50,534 nt of DNA from Gammaproteobacteria bacterium (GCA_018819175.1 JAHJQQ010000021.1:1-50534); one strand, 5' to 3'; shown: positions 18,251 to 27,197, counted from the stretch's first letter. Notes: generated by a model from the letters alone, not told the origin. Numbers and translations are program-made.

Positions 18251-19168
18251 ATGACCTCTGATTCAGCCACCGTTTATCGCGGACGTTTTGCGCCCTCGCC
18301 CACCGGTCCGCTGCATTTCGGCTCACTGGTGGCGGCCGTGGGCAGCTACCTGGATGCACGCAGCCGAGGCGGAGAATGGCTGGTCAGAATCGAAGATCTG
18401 GACCCGCCACGGGAGATTCCCGGTGCGGCGTCGATGATTTTGCAGACCTTGGAAAACTTCGAGCTGTATTGGGACGGCAGCGTTCTGTATCAAAGCCAAC
18501 GCAACGCTGCCTATGCTGATGCAATCGACCAGTTACAGTCCCGGCGACAACTGTTTCCCTGTGCCTGCAGCCGCAAGGAAATCGCGGACAGTGCTATTGC
18601 CGGGCCGGAAGGTCCGATTTATCCCGGCACCTGTCGTCAAGGCATGGATAACCCTCGTCAGCCACACGCACTGCGCGTCAGGGCGGAGGATCGCAACCTG
18701 AATTTCAGCGACCTGCTACAAGGTTACATCGAACAAAATCTGGCCCGCGATATCGGGGATTTCGTTGTTCGACGCGCCGATGGTATCCATGCCTACCAAC
18801 TCGCCGTGGTTGTCGATGACGCCCAACAAGGCATTACGCATGTTGTGCGAGGAAGTGACCTATTGTTGTCCACCACCCGACAGATCTACCTGCAGGAACT
18901 ACTCGGCTACCCGACACCCGAATATCTGCATCTCCCGATTGTCGTGAATAGCGCTGGCGAAAAACTCAGTAAACAGACTTATGCCGAACCACTCGATGTC
19001 CAGGCCAGTCGCAAGCTGGCAGCGGCTGTGTTGCGATTTCTGAACCAACCCATCCCAGCGGATTTTTCAGGCATGACGCTCTCTGAAATCTGGTCATCTG
19101 CTGCGCAGACCTGGGATCCACAATCTCTCCCACCGACACTGACGGGTGTCGTACCAGTTCTGGCATAG
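18251..19168 (+). CDS. gluQ: Glutamyl-Q tRNA(Asp) synthetase
   Basis: Attaches glutamate to the queuosine base of tRNA-Asp. It is a truncated GluRS-like enzyme with a catalytic core but no anticodon-binding domain (about 305 residues). The HIGH-like motif is APSPTGPLHFGSL and the KMSKS-like motif is GEKLSKQ. Zinc ligands are probably the CAC cysteines in FPCACSRKE and the C of YPGTC. ATG 18251 is preferred because homology begins at VYRGRFAPSP; an upstream GTG at 18218 is in frame. Lying next to dksA is common in proteobacteria. Its substrate base, queuosine, needs QueF, which is also in this window. Confidence 0.95.
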   Translation: MTSDSATVYRGRFAPSPTGPLHFGSLVAAVGSYLDARSRGGEWLVRIEDLDPPREIPGAASMILQTLENFELYWDGSVLYQSQRNAAYADAIDQLQSRRQLFPCACSRKEIADSAIAGPEGPIYPGTCRQGMDNPRQPHALRVRAEDRNLNFSDLLQGYIEQNLARDIGDFVVRRADGIHAYQLAVVVDDAQQGITHVVRGSDLLLSTTRQIYLQELLGYPTPEYLHLPIVVNSAGEKLSKQTYAEPLDVQASRKLAAAVLRFLNQPIPADFSGMTLSEIWSSAAQTWDPQSLPPTLTGVVPVLA

Positions 19169-19258
19169 ATCAAACGGATGCCATCGCGTACTGTTTTGCT
19201 GTAGATCATATAGAGTCAGACTCCAACGATTGGCCTCACTGGTCGGTTCCGGTAATCT

Positions 19259-19404
19259 CTAGAACTTATCTCAAAATCGCAGGCCGGGCGTCCAGGCAAG
19301 GCGCAGGGGCTGCGAGGAGCGGAGTTTATACGAATAAATGAGCACCGGAGCAGACCCTGCAACACCGCATGGGCGACCGGGATGCATTTTGAGATAAGTT
19401 CTAG
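19259..19404. mobile_element. 146-bp MITE-like element with perfect 19-bp terminal inverted repeats
   Basis: The ends 19259-19277 (CTAGAACTTATCTCAAAAT) and 19386-19404 are perfect reverse complements. The interior has GGAGTTTATACGAATAAATG and CTGCAACAC segments that reappear in the relic at 11175-11330. There is no coding capacity. It lies between gluQ and acs and ends about 50 bases before the acs start, so it may contribute to the acs leader or promoter. The outermost CTAG is itself palindromic and could be a target duplication. Confidence 0.8.
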
Positions 19405-19456
19405 CCATTCGCCGACAGTACGCAGGTATGCGGCACACAACAACAGGAGTCACGCC

Positions 19457-21394
19457 ATGTCTGAAGCCAAGGTCTACCCGGTCCCCGCCACCCTTTCCGC
19501 CAGCACGCTGCTCGACGCTGCAGGGTATAAAAAAATGTATCAGCGCTCGGTGGATGACCCGGAAGGTTTCTGGGCGGAACAGGCAAACCAGCTGCTGACC
19601 TGGTCGAGGCCCTGGACCAAGGTGCAGGATTGCGATCTCAGTAAAGGACACATACGTTGGTTCGAGGGCGCCAAGCTCAATGTCAGCTACAACTGCCTCG
19701 ACCGGCACCTCGCCACGCGCGGTGACCAGACCGCGCTGATCTGGGAAAGTGACGACCCCAAGGTCGATAAAAAGCTCAGCTACAAACAATTACACGCTGA
19801 AGTCTGCAAACTCGGCAACGTACTCAAGAGTCGCGGCGTCAAGAAAGGTGATCGCGTCTGCATCTATATGCCGATGATCACCGAGGCCGTGGCGGCGATG
19901 CTGGCTTGCGCGCGTATCGGCGCGGTGCACTCGGTCGTGTTCGGCGGTTTCTCACCGGAATCACTCAAGGATCGCATTCTCGACTCTGACTGCCGCGTGG
20001 TAATCACCGCCGATGAAGGCGTGCGTGGCGGCCGCTCGGTTCCACTCAAGACCAACACGGATCAGGCTCTCAAATCCTGTCCGAATGTGCACACCGTGCT
20101 CACGGTCAGACGTACCAGTGGCAAGATCGACTGGCAGGACAAACGCGATATCTGGTATCACGAAGCCATGGCCGCGGCTGACACCGACTGCCCGCCGGAG
20201 GAGATGGATGCCGAAGATCCGTTATTCATCCTCTATACCTCCGGCTCCACCGGCAAGCCCAAAGGTGTGTTGCATACTACCGGCGGCTATCTGCTGTATG
20301 CCGCCATCACGCACAAATACACCTTTGATTACCATGATGGCGATGTCTACTGGTGTACCGCGGATGTCGGTTGGGTCACCGGACATTCCTACATCGTTTA
20401 CGGGCCGCTCGCCAACGGCGCCATCAGCCTGGTGTTCGAGGGCATACCGACCTATCCCGATGCCGGCCGCTTCTGGGCGGTGATCGACAAGCATAAGGTC
20501 AACACCTTTTACACGGCTCCCACCGCGATCCGCGCCTTGATGCGCGAGGGTGATGCACCGGTCAAAAAGTATTCACGCGCCTCGCTCAAATTACTGGGTA
20601 CGGTTGGCGAACCGATCAACCCCGAAGCCTGGGAATGGTATTACAACGTTGTCGGTGATGGCCGTTGTCCAATCGTCGATACCTGGTGGCAGACTGAAAC
20701 CGGTGGCCACATGATCACGCCGATGCCCGGTGCGACCCCGCTCAAGCCCGGCTCAGCCTCAGTGCCCTTCTTCGGCGTGGTACCGGCGATTGTCGATCCG
20801 GAAGGCAAGGTCCTGGATGGACCCTGCGAAGGTAATCTGGTTATCTCACGTTCCTGGCCGGGTCAGATGCGCAGCGTCTATGGCGATCATCAGCGCTTCA
20901 TCGATACCTATTTCAAAACCTACCCCGGCAACTATTTCACCGGCGACGGGGCACGTCGCGATGCCGATGGTTATTACTGGATCACCGGGCGCGTCGATGA
21001 CGTACTGAATGTCTCCGGACACCGCCTTGGCACAGCAGAAGTCGAAAGCGCGTTGGTGTTGCATGAAGCCGTGGCCGAAGCTGCCGTTGTAGGCTTCCCA
21101 CACGACATTAAAGGCCAGGGTATCTATGCCTATGTCACCCTGATCAAAGGTTTCGAGCCCAGTGAGGAACTACGCAAGGAACTCATCGCCATGGTGCGCA
21201 AGGAGATCGGGCCGATTGCCTCACCCGACGTGATTCAATGGGCACCGGGATTGCCGAAGACACGCTCGGGTAAAATCATGCGCCGCATCTTGCGCAAGAT
21301 CGCTGCCAATGAAGTGGGTAACCTGGGCGACATCTCGACCCTGGCTGACCCCAGCGTGGTCGAGGATCTCACGCAGAATCGGGCGCACAAATAG
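19457..21394 (+). CDS. acs: Acetyl-CoA synthetase (AMP-forming)
   Basis: Activates acetate to acetyl-AMP and then acetyl-CoA in the cytosol, allowing acetate use. The 645-residue length is standard. Adenylate-forming motifs are present: YTSGSTGKPKG, then TWWQTETGGHM, TGDGARRD, and the C-terminal hinge near GRVDDVLNVSGHR. The catalytic, acetylation-regulated lysine lies in PKTRSGKIMRR. ATG 19457 is preceded by CAGGAG at seven bases. The upstream in-frame codons from 19382 lie inside the MITE-like element and are not homologous. The stop is 51 bases before a response-regulator gene; no acetate-specific regulator is obvious. Confidence 0.98.
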   Translation: MSEAKVYPVPATLSASTLLDAAGYKKMYQRSVDDPEGFWAEQANQLLTWSRPWTKVQDCDLSKGHIRWFEGAKLNVSYNCLDRHLATRGDQTALIWESDDPKVDKKLSYKQLHAEVCKLGNVLKSRGVKKGDRVCIYMPMITEAVAAMLACARIGAVHSVVFGGFSPESLKDRILDSDCRVVITADEGVRGGRSVPLKTNTDQALKSCPNVHTVLTVRRTSGKIDWQDKRDIWYHEAMAAADTDCPPEEMDAEDPLFILYTSGSTGKPKGVLHTTGGYLLYAAITHKYTFDYHDGDVYWCTADVGWVTGHSYIVYGPLANGAISLVFEGIPTYPDAGRFWAVIDKHKVNTFYTAPTAIRALMREGDAPVKKYSRASLKLLGTVGEPINPEAWEWYYNVVGDGRCPIVDTWWQTETGGHMITPMPGATPLKPGSASVPFFGVVPAIVDPEGKVLDGPCEGNLVISRSWPGQMRSVYGDHQRFIDTYFKTYPGNYFTGDGARRDADGYYWITGRVDDVLNVSGHRLGTAEVESALVLHEAVAEAAVVGFPHDIKGQGIYAYVTLIKGFEPSEELRKELIAMVRKEIGPIASPDVIQWAPGLPKTRSGKIMRRILRKIAANEVGNLGDISTLADPSVVEDLTQNRAHK

Positions 21395-21445
21395 ACTCCC
21401 GATCCATACTACGACGGTAATGTTGGACAAAGGAAATAGTCGGAT

Positions 21446-22240
21446 ATGAAATCCATCCAGGTCAGCCAGCTATTGGTGATGATCGTAGAATCGTCCAGTA
21501 CCCAGCAGCGCATTGTCACGGGTTGGCTGCAGGATATGGGCGTGCATCAAATTACCCATGCCAGCGATGGTGAAGAGGCCCTGGAACAGATGCGCACCAC
21601 GCCGCCCGATCTGGTCATCAGCGCCATGCACCTGCCCGGCATGACCGGCACTGAACTGATCCAACACATGCGTGAGTCACAGGAATTCGTCGATATTCCC
21701 TTTATGTTGGTTTCCAGTGAAACCAGCTATCGGTATCTGGAGCCGCTACGCCAGGCCGGTGTAATCGCTATCCTGCCCAAGCCTTTCACGGCCGAGCAAC
21801 TGCACAAATCACTCTTCGCCACGCTCGATTTCCTGGAACCCAACCAACTGCAACTCGGCACCTATACACCCGATGAGATCCGCGTACTGCTGGTCGACGA
21901 TATGTATACCGCGCGGCGTTTCATGCGTCAGGTCCTGGAGAAGATGGGCATAGTGAAAATTCGCGAGGCGGAAAATGGTATCCAGGCACGGGATATCATC
22001 AATCAGGATTATTTCGACCTCATCATCACCGACTACAACATGCCGGAAATGGACGGTGGCGAACTCATCAATTACATCCGCAATGAGAGCAGTCAGGGCG
22101 GCGTGCCCATTCTGATGGTAACTTCAGCCTCCGATAGCAGCCGACTTGCAGCATTTGATCAGAGCGGTGTCGCCGCGGTGTTCGACAAACCCTTTGATGT
22201 TGAAACCCTGCGGCGCATTGTGGAACAGACGCTGGGCTAG
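21446..22240 (+). CDS. Tandem receiver-domain protein (degenerate receiver plus canonical receiver)
   Basis: 264 residues made of two CheY-like receiver domains and no output domain. The second (about 145-264) is canonical: D151/D152 acidic pair, phospho-acceptor D196 in ITDYNMPEMDG, T226, and K248 in FDKPF. The first (about 8-130) has E15-S16 at the acidic pair and alanine A60 where the phospho-acceptor aspartate should be (LVISAMHLPGM). It keeps K112, so it probably cannot be phosphorylated. AAAGGAAAT lies upstream of ATG 21446. No histidine kinase is adjacent. It is likely co-transcribed with the following hydrolase gene 17 bases on. Role unknown; chemotaxis-type or phosphorelay signalling is possible. 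Confidence 0.92.
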   Translation: MKSIQVSQLLVMIVESSSTQQRIVTGWLQDMGVHQITHASDGEEALEQMRTTPPDLVISAMHLPGMTGTELIQHMRESQEFVDIPFMLVSSETSYRYLEPLRQAGVIAILPKPFTAEQLHKSLFATLDFLEPNQLQLGTYTPDEIRVLLVDDMYTARRFMRQVLEKMGIVKIREAENGIQARDIINQDYFDLIITDYNMPEMDGGELINYIRNESSQGGVPILMVTSASDSSRLAAFDQSGVAAVFDKPFDVETLRRIVEQTLG

Positions 22241-22257
22241 AAGCCCTCGCCAAACAC

Positions 22258-23244
22258 ATGGCCGACCACGGCAGTATTATCACCAGCAGTTTCAAACCCG
22301 CCTGGTGGCTGCCCGGGCCGCATGCACAGACTCTGTTTCCCTTCATCGCACGACGGCGTCTGACGGTCGCGACCCAACGCGAACGCTTGACCCTCCCCGA
22401 CGGTGACTTCCTCGATCTGGACTGGGCGCTTGATGCGCCGGCGCAGGCACCCCTGGTGCTGGTGCTGCATGGATTGGAAGGCTCACTGCGTTCGCATTAC
22501 GCGGCAGGCATGTTGCAGTCATTGAACCGGGCAGGCCTACGCGCCGTGCTGATGCATTTCCGTGGCTGCAGTGGTGAACCGAACGGCCTGCCACGCAGCT
22601 ACCACTCCGGCGAGACTGCCGATCTTGAATGGGTTGTGGCACTGCTGCGTCGACGCGAACCCGACACCGCCCTGGGCGCTGTAGGGTTCTCACTCGGCGG
22701 CAATGTCTTGTTGAAGTGGTTGGGTGAGTCCAGTACGCAAGCCAATCTGGCTGCAGCCGTCGCAGTGTCCGTACCCTTCTCATTGGCGATTGCTGCTGAC
22801 CGGCTGGATCGTGGTTTGTCACGGCTATACCAAGCCTATTTGTTACACAAACTCCGTCGCTCATTGCGTGCAAAACTGGCCCGCGTAGCACTGCCGCTTG
22901 AATTACCAGAACTCCATCATCTCAACAGTTTTCGCCGCTTCGATGATGCCGTGACGGCTCCGTTGCACGGTTTTGCCGGTGTCGACGACTATTACGCGCG
23001 TGCCAGTAGTCGCCCCTTTCTCTCCCGGATCACCTGCCCCACCCTGATCCTGCAAGCTCAGGATGACCCCTTCATGACACCTGCCGTCTTACCAGACTCT
23101 GCGGACCTGGCAGCGACCGTTCGGATGGAACTCTCACGCACAGGCGGACACGTCGGCTTTATCAGCGGACAGCTGGGCCAACCGGAATACTGGTTGGAGC
23201 AGCGCATTCCCGCCTTCCTATGCGAACAGCTCGGGAAACCCTGA
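22258..23244 (+). CDS. YheT-family alpha/beta hydrolase
   Basis: 328-residue serine hydrolase of the YheT/ABHD1-3 family, whose bacterial substrates (probably esters or lipids) are not established. Family text includes the start FKPAWWLPGPHAQTLFP, LHGLEGS for the oxyanion strand, and FRGCSGEPN. The catalytic triad appears as S in GFSLGGN, D in QAQDDPF and H in TGGHVGF. There is no signal peptide or transmembrane helix. Start ATG 22258 comes 17 bases after the tandem receiver gene, so the two may form an operon, though the functions are not obviously linked. Confidence 0.93.
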   Translation: MADHGSIITSSFKPAWWLPGPHAQTLFPFIARRRLTVATQRERLTLPDGDFLDLDWALDAPAQAPLVLVLHGLEGSLRSHYAAGMLQSLNRAGLRAVLMHFRGCSGEPNGLPRSYHSGETADLEWVVALLRRREPDTALGAVGFSLGGNVLLKWLGESSTQANLAAAVAVSVPFSLAIAADRLDRGLSRLYQAYLLHKLRRSLRAKLARVALPLELPELHHLNSFRRFDDAVTAPLHGFAGVDDYYARASSRPFLSRITCPTLILQAQDDPFMTPAVLPDSADLAATVRMELSRTGGHVGFISGQLGQPEYWLEQRIPAFLCEQLGKP

Positions 23245-23596
23245 TTCCATTTGTACCCTGCGTCAGAAAGCGGCGCCCCAAAATGGCGCAAAACCACAAG
23301 CAACACCACTCGGCATCTTTCCTGCCGTAATTCCTCTGATCAGCCACTCCGCCGCCGCCCTCGTGTTAGCACAAACTGATTAATTCATTTCTTAATAGAA
23401 AGATACGTAGCTCCCCTTGGATGAACCTCAGATCGAGGGGTATGGAAATTCAAGCTTCGTAGGACAACGCCGATACCTCAATGAGAGAGATATGTCAAGG
23501 AATTGACGGCAATTATCTCGGACTGACCCGATCGATGCCAGCACAGTGCAGCATCCGCAGGAACAGGGTTCAGCAATGTCACGTGCATGACGTGCG

Positions 23597-23626
23597 TTGA
23601 CATACACATTTAATCATTTGGATATC
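23597..23626 (+). promoter_or_regulatory. Possible sigma-70 promoter before the beta-propeller gene
   Basis: TTGACA at 23597-23602 is a perfect -35 match. A weak -10 (GATATC, 23621-23626) follows at 18 bases, just before the ATG at 23644, which would leave a very short leader. The rest of the 399-base gap 23245-23643 holds nothing else I can name: no gene, no terminator with a T-tract and no recognised riboswitch. Confidence 0.35.
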
Positions 23627-23643
23627 TAAAGAGAACTGAACCC

Positions 23644-24996
23644 ATGAATAAGATGAAGACCTTGTTTCTCGTCTCCTTCGCCTGCGCTTGGTATGGCATT
23701 GCCCAAAGCTCACATGCAGCCGATGACGACATCTATGCAATTCAGTTTTCCGAAGATGGTAAATATCTGGTCACCGGCGGCGCCGGTGGCAATAGTCCGC
23801 AGTTGACCTATGACGGTGGCATCAAGGTTTGGGATGTGAATGAAGGCAAGCTGGTCAAAGCCTTTGGTCAGCAGGCCGACCTGGACAACATGTTCGGCGC
23901 TGAATACGGTTCCGTTGGCAAACGCCGCTGGGGTATCGACAGCTTCAAGGACATCGTGCTTACCGGTTCCTATCCAAATGGCAAGATCGTCGTGCTGCCC
24001 ACCTCGCTGGGCCGCATGGACAAAGCCAGCAACGTCCAGCTGCCAGGCTTTATCGGCGGCTACATGGACTTCACGTCTAATCAAACCGATCGGATTCCTC
24101 TGGAGCAGAAGTCCGCCTCAGCCCGTACCTGTGGCGATACCAATGCCGCCTATGAATTCATCGGTCCGGTGGTCGCTTCAGAGAACGGTCGTTATGCTGC
24201 AGTAGTGGTCAATACCTGTAAACAGGAACTGGAAGCCAAAATTCCGGTTGCCCAATATGATTCGACTCTGCATGTCATGGACCTGCAGACCTTGAAAGTT
24301 ACCCAGAGCTTCCCGAAAGTCGACTCCGGTATCTATGCCGCCGGCGTAACCGATAATGGTGAGCGTGTAGCCTTTGTCGGCCGTGACCGCTTCGCCGTCA
24401 TCGATACGAAATCCGGTGAGCAGCGTCAGATCGAGAAATACGAAAATGCCGTGTATCAGCTGCCACGCCAGTTCAGCTCGCTGCAGTTCAATGAAACAGG
24501 AAATAAGCTGGTATCGCTGCACTATGTCTATGACATCGAAACGGGCAAAGAAACTGAGTTCACCTGGAAAGACGATTCGGCCGTCAACAAGGGCCGCACC
24601 GCCAGCGTGAAAGTTGCGCCGGATCTGAGCTACTTCGTTCTGGTGAAGCCGAAGAAATCACTGATCGTATTCGGTGAAGATGGTCTCCCACGCTCCTATG
24701 GCAAGGCGGACCGCGTCATCGTGGTCGACACCAAAACCGGTGGCGAACGTGATCTGGCCATCAGCGATTCACGCACCGAAGGCAAGCGCTGCGTCACCGA
24801 CATTTCGCATGACAGCCGTCGCGTCGCCGTCGCCTGCATGGGCGGCATGATCAAAGTCTTCGATGTGGCCTCCGGCAACCTGGTCTGGGAGCAACGCAAC
24901 GTCGGCTACAACAAGCCGGCAATGGATAAGAATCTTATTCATGTCCGCGGCATCAGCAACTGGATGCAATTGGCTCAGCTCGATTCAGCCTGGTAG
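23644..24996 (+). CDS. Exported WD40/beta-propeller-like protein
   Basis: 450-residue protein with a signal peptide (basic MNKMK start, hydrophobic core to about residue 20, probable cut after SSHA). The mature part reads as a beta-propeller with repeated blade strands such as AIQFSEDGKYLVTGG, GIKVWDVNEGKLV, HVMDLQTLKVTQSF, FAVIDTKSGEQRQ, VIVVDTKTGGERDL and IKVFDVASGNLVW. No catalytic motif was recognised. Three cysteines are spread through the mature chain. It is followed by a strong terminator and then by an exported Sel1-repeat gene, which has its own ribosome site. Periplasmic location is inferred. I cannot assign a function; a scaffold or ligand-binding role is the usual possibility. Confidence 0.75.
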   Translation: MNKMKTLFLVSFACAWYGIAQSSHAADDDIYAIQFSEDGKYLVTGGAGGNSPQLTYDGGIKVWDVNEGKLVKAFGQQADLDNMFGAEYGSVGKRRWGIDSFKDIVLTGSYPNGKIVVLPTSLGRMDKASNVQLPGFIGGYMDFTSNQTDRIPLEQKSASARTCGDTNAAYEFIGPVVASENGRYAAVVVNTCKQELEAKIPVAQYDSTLHVMDLQTLKVTQSFPKVDSGIYAAGVTDNGERVAFVGRDRFAVIDTKSGEQRQIEKYENAVYQLPRQFSSLQFNETGNKLVSLHYVYDIETGKETEFTWKDDSAVNKGRTASVKVAPDLSYFVLVKPKKSLIVFGEDGLPRSYGKADRVIVVDTKTGGERDLAISDSRTEGKRCVTDISHDSRRVAVACMGGMIKVFDVASGNLVWEQRNVGYNKPAMDKNLIHVRGISNWMQLAQLDSAW

Positions 24997-25028
24997 TCAC
25001 TAGCGAAAAAATGGAATAAAAAACCAGA

Positions 25029-25058
25029 AGCCGCAGTCTAACAACTGCGGCTTTTTTC
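25029..25058 (+). terminator. Rho-independent terminator after the beta-propeller gene
   Basis: A nine-base-pair perfect stem (AGCCGCAGT with ACTGCGGCT), six-base loop, and a run of T residues ending near 25057. It is 33 bases beyond the stop codon. Confidence 0.93.
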
Positions 25059-25099
25059 GTTTTATAGCAACTTAAACTTTACCTAGAAGGAGTTTGGAA

Positions 25100-26281
25100 A
25101 TGGATTTTCGACATCTGTACATCATACTGGTGCTCATCACAGGAAGTGCTCCAGTCACGGCCGTGGAACTCTGGACCGAAATCTACAATGAACGCCTCGC
25201 AGAGGCCCAGCAAGGTTCTGCAGACGCACAGTTTGAAATCGGCGCAATGTTTGAAAACGGTCGCGGCGTAACCGCGGACCGTACTAAAGCCAGCCAGTGG
25301 TATCGTAAGGCTGCCGCTCAAAATCATGACCGTGCCGTGCACGCCCTCGCACGCATGAAAGACAATCAACGGCGACTGGAAACCACCCAGGCACAGGCAG
25401 ACTCAGGCGACGTTGAGGCGCAATACAAACTGGGAGCAATGTATCTCACCGGCACAGGCACAGCCACCGACCTGAAACTCGCGGAACAGTGGTTGGGACG
25501 TGCCGCGAAAAAAGGGCATACCAAGGCGCAATTCAAACTCGGTCATCTCTACTATGTAGAACTTGCCGATGAAGATAACCTGCAAGACGCCTTCGACTGG
25601 TTCAGCAAAGCGGCTGCGAGCGCTTATTCACCCGCAATGTATTACCTGGGCGATATGTATGCCACGGGTAGTGGCGTCGAAAAAAATTATGCCACGGCGC
25701 GCAGCTGGTACGAGAAAGCCCGTGACAGTGGTTTCTCACTTGCTACGCAGGCACTCAAGGATATTGATGATCGCCGCGCGCAGGCGGCAGCTCATCGCGC
25801 AGCGGCCGAAGCCCGCGCTGCCGAAGCCGAGAACACATCGCTACAGGCCAGTACTGCAACATCCGACCCCACACCGACGCCGGCACAGGATATTCTGGAA
25901 CGGCTCCTGCTGGGACAGTGGCAGGATGGTAAACGTCCGGTACAGTTCCTGCCATCCAAGCTCAGCGAATGCACCACGAATGAGGGCAGCCTAACCTGCT
26001 ACAGTCGTGAGCTGGCCCGCAAGGATCTTCCCCAGGTTCATTACAAGGTCAAATCGATCATCCGGGCAGCAAGTAACGACAGCGTCAAAATCGTCTACCG
26101 GGAACTTGTACTGAAAGATCTGACTGTAGACGCCAATGCAGAAGATGCAGAGCTGTTATTGGATACCGGCATACCACCCGGTTGGCAGGAACCCCACAAT
26201 CTGAACTGTAAATTCACGGCCTCCCAGCAGCTTACCTGCACGACGGATGATGGCAGTGTTGCCAAATTCACTGACGCATGA
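25100..26281 (+). CDS. Exported Sel1-repeat protein
   Basis: 393-residue protein. The N-terminal signal peptide (DFRHLYIILVLITGSAPVTA) suggests export to the periplasm. Four Sel1-like repeats follow (about residues 40-215), each of the form A-x-x-x-LG-x-MY-x-x-G...A-x-x-W-x-x-KAA. Next come an alanine-rich charged linker and a C-terminal domain of about 120 residues with four cysteines (SECTTNEG, LTCYSR, LNCKF, LTCTTDD) that could form disulfides. The C-terminal domain is not one I recognise. ATG 25100 has AAGGAG six bases upstream, which decides it over the TTG at 25094. Sel1 repeats usually mediate protein contacts. Confidence 0.85.
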   Translation: MDFRHLYIILVLITGSAPVTAVELWTEIYNERLAEAQQGSADAQFEIGAMFENGRGVTADRTKASQWYRKAAAQNHDRAVHALARMKDNQRRLETTQAQADSGDVEAQYKLGAMYLTGTGTATDLKLAEQWLGRAAKKGHTKAQFKLGHLYYVELADEDNLQDAFDWFSKAAASAYSPAMYYLGDMYATGSGVEKNYATARSWYEKARDSGFSLATQALKDIDDRRAQAAAHRAAAEARAAEAENTSLQASTATSDPTPTPAQDILERLLLGQWQDGKRPVQFLPSKLSECTTNEGSLTCYSRELARKDLPQVHYKVKSIIRAASNDSVKIVYRELVLKDLTVDANAEDAELLLDTGIPPGWQEPHNLNCKFTASQQLTCTTDDGSVAKFTDA

Positions 26282-26284
26282 ATA

Positions 26285-26537
26285 TAGGGAACCTTTGATT
26301 TACTCTTCGAAGCCGTCATTGCGAACGCAGCGAAGCAATCTCTCAACAGATGCATCAATAACTTGGAGATTATTCGCTACGCTCACCCCTTCGGGGCCGC
26401 CCTATGGGCGTTCTACGCTCGCAAGCTCGCTTGTGCTTCGTCGCTTTCCCATAGAATCCCTTCGGGCTTCGTTATGGGTACCTTACCCTTTCGGGTCAAG
26501 GCATCCTCGCAATGACGGATTGATCACAGGCTCCTTA
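26285..26537. mobile_element. MITE-like, REP-rich element of about 253 bp
   Basis: The ends are imperfect inverted repeats: left TAGGGAACCTTTGATTTA and, further in, GTCATTGCGAACGCAGCG; right end TCGCAATGACGGATTGATCA and CAGGCTCCTTA. It shares an internal segment (GGGCGTTCTACGCTCGCAAG and onward through CTCGCTTGTGC) almost exactly with the element at 29787-29915. It begins four bases after the Sel1 gene stop and fills most of the 408-base gap to the DsrC-like gene. It is non-coding. Confidence 0.75.
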
Positions 26538-26640
26538 GTTCCGATATACGCCTGTGCACCCGACGGACTCGGATAGCCAATCAGCTCTCGCAGGTTTTCT
26601 CCGCTGCACAGCTACAGCGAAGGTAGCTTGAACTTGTGCT

Positions 26641-26665
26641 AGGGCCTGCCGTTACGACGGGCCCT
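26641..26665. other. Hairpin downstream of the DsrC-like gene
   Basis: AGGGCC and GGCCCT can pair across a 13-base loop. It lies 25 bases past the minus-strand stop of the DsrC-like gene. No U-tract follows on that strand, so terminator function is uncertain. Confidence 0.35.
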
Positions 26666-26689
26666 GCTCAGTGAGCATTCATGCTGCCG

Positions 26690-27058
26690 TCATGCAACAC
26701 TGCCAAAACTGTTATCAGCCGCACTGGTCGGCGCTTCAAGGCCCGCCAAGCGACAACCCTGTGCGACAGGTCCACCAGGGAAGAGTGTATACAGGTATTT
26801 GATTCCACCTTTGCTATGGAAGTGCTCGTCCAGCGCATCATGCAATTCGCGTAAATTTATATCACCTAGTTCATGGCGGGAAAAATATTCCTGCAATGCT
26901 CGCAGGGTTGCCCAGTGATCTTCAGTGAGTTTTAAATCCTCACGTCGCGCCATCTCCGTTGCATCTTTCTTAGTCCAGTCCATAGGCGCATAAGGGAAGG
27001 CTGGATTTCTAACGTCGTGCGCATGCGGATTCATAATGGTGTGCATAGTGTCGGTCAT
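26690..27058 (-). CDS. TusE/DsrC/DsvC-family protein lacking the C-terminal active cysteine
   Basis: 122-residue member of the TusE/DsrC family of small sulfur-carrier proteins. Family text is clear: EDHWATLRALQEYFSR, LRELHDALDEHF, GGIKYLYTLFPGGPVAQGCRLAGL. The only cysteine is C102, equivalent to the inner cysteine (CysB) of DsrC. The penultimate CysA, which carries sulfur in both TusE and DsrC, is replaced by alanine at about 113, and the chain runs nine residues further. It is therefore unlikely to be an ordinary sulfur carrier. It resembles the paralogues proposed to be regulatory. GGAGG lies nine bases before ATG 27058. No dsr or tus genes are nearby. Confidence 0.88.
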   Translation of the reverse strand: MTDTMHTIMNPHAHDVRNPAFPYAPMDWTKKDATEMARREDLKLTEDHWATLRALQEYFSRHELGDINLRELHDALDEHFHSKGGIKYLYTLFPGGPVAQGCRLAGLEAPTSAADNSFGSVA

Positions 27059-27197
27059 AAACCTAATCCTCCATGGCTACTAATCATCACTTTGCTGTTG
27101 AATCCAAAGTATAGTCCATGAATACCAAAATACATTTCCAAACTTACTGAAATACTGATCATGAGCGCGCGATACTTTTTGAGACGAGTCCGAGCAC

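Noticed and set aside
19382..19456. Upstream extension of acs into the MITE-like element
   Set aside because: A strong ribosome site and family homology place the start at 19457.
23245..23596. Possible riboswitch or small RNA in the gap before the beta-propeller gene
   Set aside because: No conserved riboswitch core, no terminator-like end and no persuasive stem were found by reading.
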